From the NCBI RefSeq assembly GCF_910592395.1, contig NC_088319.1, positions 15,006,001 through 15,070,000 of the forward strand: 64,000 bases of DNA. Direction: 5' to 3'. Under the pieces are notes generated by a model that had not been told where the DNA came from, made no database searches, and worked only from the letters and a program-made list of their open reading frames with translations. The stretch comes from Lineus longissimus. Its lineage: Eukaryota > Nemertea > Pilidiophora > Heteronemertea > Lineidae. This document shows, in pieces, positions 61,644 to 64,000 of this stretch; position 1 is the stretch's first letter, and each line of letters opens with the position of its first letter. Made by a program: the position numbers and the translations under genes.

Positions 61644-61940
61644 TTGAATATGGCGGATTTTTTACAACATTTGTACAAACCTGGCAGTTTTTACAACATT
61701 TGTACATACATGGCAGTTTTTGCAACACCTCAGAAAACTATAACATTTAAGAAGTTTGCACTAAGTAAAATTCTTTATCCTCGGTCTGAATGTGTCATGA
61801 ATGATACATCGATTCCTCAAAGATTGGCTGAACTAATCCTCGCTGATGATGATGCTAAAGTTATTCTGAACAGACCAAACCTAAAATTAACCCAGACCAG
61901 ACTCATTCTTACTTCGTGTACACTACACCTAAGCAGATAA
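61644..61940 (+). CDS. Unassigned 98-codon ORF
   Basis: The first ATG is at codon 3. It begins with a short 34-bp direct repeat (ACAACATTTGTACA twice, 61669-61710) and ends at a TAA inside the dispersed repeat copy. No domain was recognised. Its end is at the corresponding place to the end of the 58035-58271 ORF because both run into the same repeat. Confidence 0.12.
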   Translation: MNMADFLQHLYKPGSFYNICTYMAVFATPQKTITFKKFALSKILYPRSECVMNDTSIPQRLAELILADDDAKVILNRPNLKLTQTRLILTSCTLHLSR

Positions 61941-62085
61941 AATGTTTCAACTGGGAGAACTAATCATTCTGATGTCGGTTAAAGTGGCGAACCATCGGAC
62001 CGCCCTCCTCGTAAATGTTGATCTGGTCATTCTCAGCACTCTCTGCTCACATTAATATTTCATCCTGTTGCTTTATGTTGCATTC
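61890..62085 (+). repeat. Dispersed repeat family, copy 4 (full length)
   Basis: Aligns with 58200-58415 over about 195 bp. The order of shared words is the same: CCAGACCAGACTCATTC, ACTAATCATTCTGATGTCGG, TAAAGTGGCGAACC, CTGGTCATTCTCAGCACTC and TTTATGTTGC. Confidence 0.6.
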
Positions 62086-64000
62086 GTAACATTCATTGAA
62101 GTGGCAAACAATTTGCTGAGACAGGAGCTTTATGTTTTGCTGATCGGTGGAGGACTACTAATTGTTTTTAGGGTATCAACTACAGAGGAAATGGCGCATA
62201 GTGTCCGAATCTTAAAGCAAGGGCATGCAAAGACTGGTGATGGAAGGATGGAAAGGATGAAATTGTCAATTAAAAACATTTGCTATCTGTTTAAATGACA
62301 AACCCTTGACAAATACGTGTCTGATGAGAGCAGGGCGATTGCTTAGTGAACCTAGTCTGTATTTTGAACAATATCCGCCTGCATTATACTGCCCCGGTTA
62401 GTTTTGAGGTGAACTGCGCTGAACCCAGTTTGTTAAAATAACACTAATAATTTACAGCTGTCGCAGCCAACATCTTTCTCGAAAAACCAATATTAAAATG
62501 GTAAACGATAACATTGACATAAGCAATTGAAAAATGTCGTTGTCCCTCTGGCAATAAAACTAAATTATAAAGAAAAGCAAACATTATGCCGATATCTTTG
62601 TTATCAGTGATCTATTCTAGTTATGGCATTCGTAGAAATTTTATCATTCATCTGCAATAAGGAAATTGGCCATCACAGAAAAATCCATTAGTTCCGTCAC
62701 TAGCAAATGCATTTCCTTGTTGAAACATGGAAATGTCATTCGGATCGAAGTAACGCACACCTGGTTGCAAAAGTGTACGAATGAATTGCTTTGTGCACAG
62801 TTGAATGTAAGTGTTACATTGCGTTTCTTTGCCATTGGTAGTTAAGGCCAGTATCTAACACCCTGTAGGCTGTTTCGTGGGGGTCGATGTCATCATGATT
62901 CGAATAAGACTGTAAAACAATGGGAATTAAGTCCTTTGTGCGAACATGCTTTGTTTAAAGACAATAGACCGCATATTGGGATAGGTCTGAATTCATTATA
63001 CTGCATGGTAAGTGACAAAATGACGTGTTACTGGCGATAAACATGTGCTCTCAGTTGCTTTTGTCTCGTTCTTGTCGTGCTATGACAAACTAGTGCAGTG
63101 CAACTACAATCAGCCGTATCCTCATAGCAGCTTCCCCTCCCTAGTCTTATGCGGCTTTGGTATTCAACTGTAGGCCTAGAGCAAGCATTAATCGAAAAAG
63201 AAAATCGAAACACTTCATTTACATTCATTTGGTGATCACCTCTGGTGCACTTGTAGCATCTCGGGATGCTTCTTGGCCAAGAAGAAGAAAATATGCTGGT
63301 CTCGTTATCGCATTGTAAAAAGCCAGTAAATCGAGGAACAACATCAGCTGAGGTGAATACTTATTGTATATTGCCATATTTGATTGTTCAGAATCTAATT
63401 TAAATTGTCGTTTTTTACCTGCTTGATCTTTCAATGCCAGGTCAACTTCACCAGTTGAACTTATTGACCACTAGCTGCACATAGTGGCCAAAGTTCCTTC
63501 CATACGTACAGCGTGTCAGTAAAAGCCCTCTAGTCTTGAATAATGTTGGTAGATTAAATTGTATTTTGAATGCTTCGCAATTAGGTGCAGAATCATGGAA
63601 TTCCTTCTCAGAACGAGAAATGACACGACATCGTGATTACATGTATGGTTGAAAAACCATTTCGTCGCAGAATATGCAAAAGGCTTCATCATCTCGCTTC
63701 ATCCAACGCGTCAGTAAATCTTGTAATCAGCCTCAGCAACCGGAAGCAATTCATTTCAACACGCGTAGAGTATTAGGTATCAAACAGAACGTGCAATTGA
63801 CAGTTAATTCATTTTTGGCAGATACCTTTCGATATCTAGTTTTATTGTTGAACAAATTCAACTAAGATGCTGGAGGATATCTATCCAATGCACATAGTTG
63901 TCATTTACGGCATGGTGTTGTTCGATGTAAGAAGTAGTCAAACTAATTTACCCCCAATTTAGGCAAACATGATAGTATGGATGAATTCTGTGAACCCACT
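62086..64000. other. No recognisable gene to the window end
   Basis: Only short frames up to 76 codons. One of them, 62068-62298, overlaps the repeat end and has a hydrophobic run but no domain. Confidence 0.45.

Overview
The window looks like nuclear DNA from an animal, most likely a marine invertebrate. I cannot name the species. Supporting signs are GT-AG introns between phase-compatible exons, a PAN/apple-like cysteine exon, a tRNA-derived SINE, foldback MITE-like elements, minisatellites, AT-rich sequence and low gene density. There is no operon structure, rRNA, tRNA gene, CRISPR array, integrase or recognisable viral or bacterial gene.

Positions 1-36068 are one tandem array of a ~5.5 kb unit. 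It holds one copy cut by the window start (U0), five complete copies (U1-U5; 5519, 5479, 5517, 5512 and 5523 bp) and a last copy that stops at about 36068 (U6). The array extends beyond the left edge. Each complete unit carries, on the minus strand, 'gene A': an 86-codon PAN-like exon, a ~489 bp intron, a 30-codon exon with two cysteines, a 61 bp intron, and a 342-codon terminal exon of unknown family. All three exons join in phase 0. Divergent to it, across a ~275 bp spacer with a perfect 16-bp palindrome and a CACGTG E-box, lies 'gene B' on the plus strand. Its first exon encodes a short cytoplasmic tail, one membrane segment and the start of a luminal part. Small exon-like segments that could end gene B lie 78 bp from the stop of the next gene A, tail to tail. 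Each complete unit also holds two related foldback elements and a minus-strand ORF of unclear meaning.

The main signal is that the gene A terminal exon is the most variable part of an otherwise homogenised unit. Counted by eye between U1 and U2, it has about 14 nonsynonymous and 3 synonymous changes in ~1.03 kb, against about 5 changes in the ~1.1 kb next to it. It has no indel and no stop in any of the six complete copies. Variants are shuffled between copies in blocks, while the last ~80 residues are almost fixed. This is the pattern expected of a diversifying recognition-type family (immune, allorecognition, gamete or venom-like). The function itself is inference.

The flank (36069-64000) is ordinary low-density sequence with several repeats: a 27-bp minisatellite (37228-38165) with a 272-codon open frame, a CRE plus E-box cluster (39861-39879), a SINE remnant (40226-40285), a 213-codon minus-strand ORF with four 33-residue repeats and a membrane segment (46599-47240), two short duplications, and a family of diverged ~150-bp repeats at 58-62 kb beside a possible sushi-like exon. 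No complete gene of known function was recognised in this flank.
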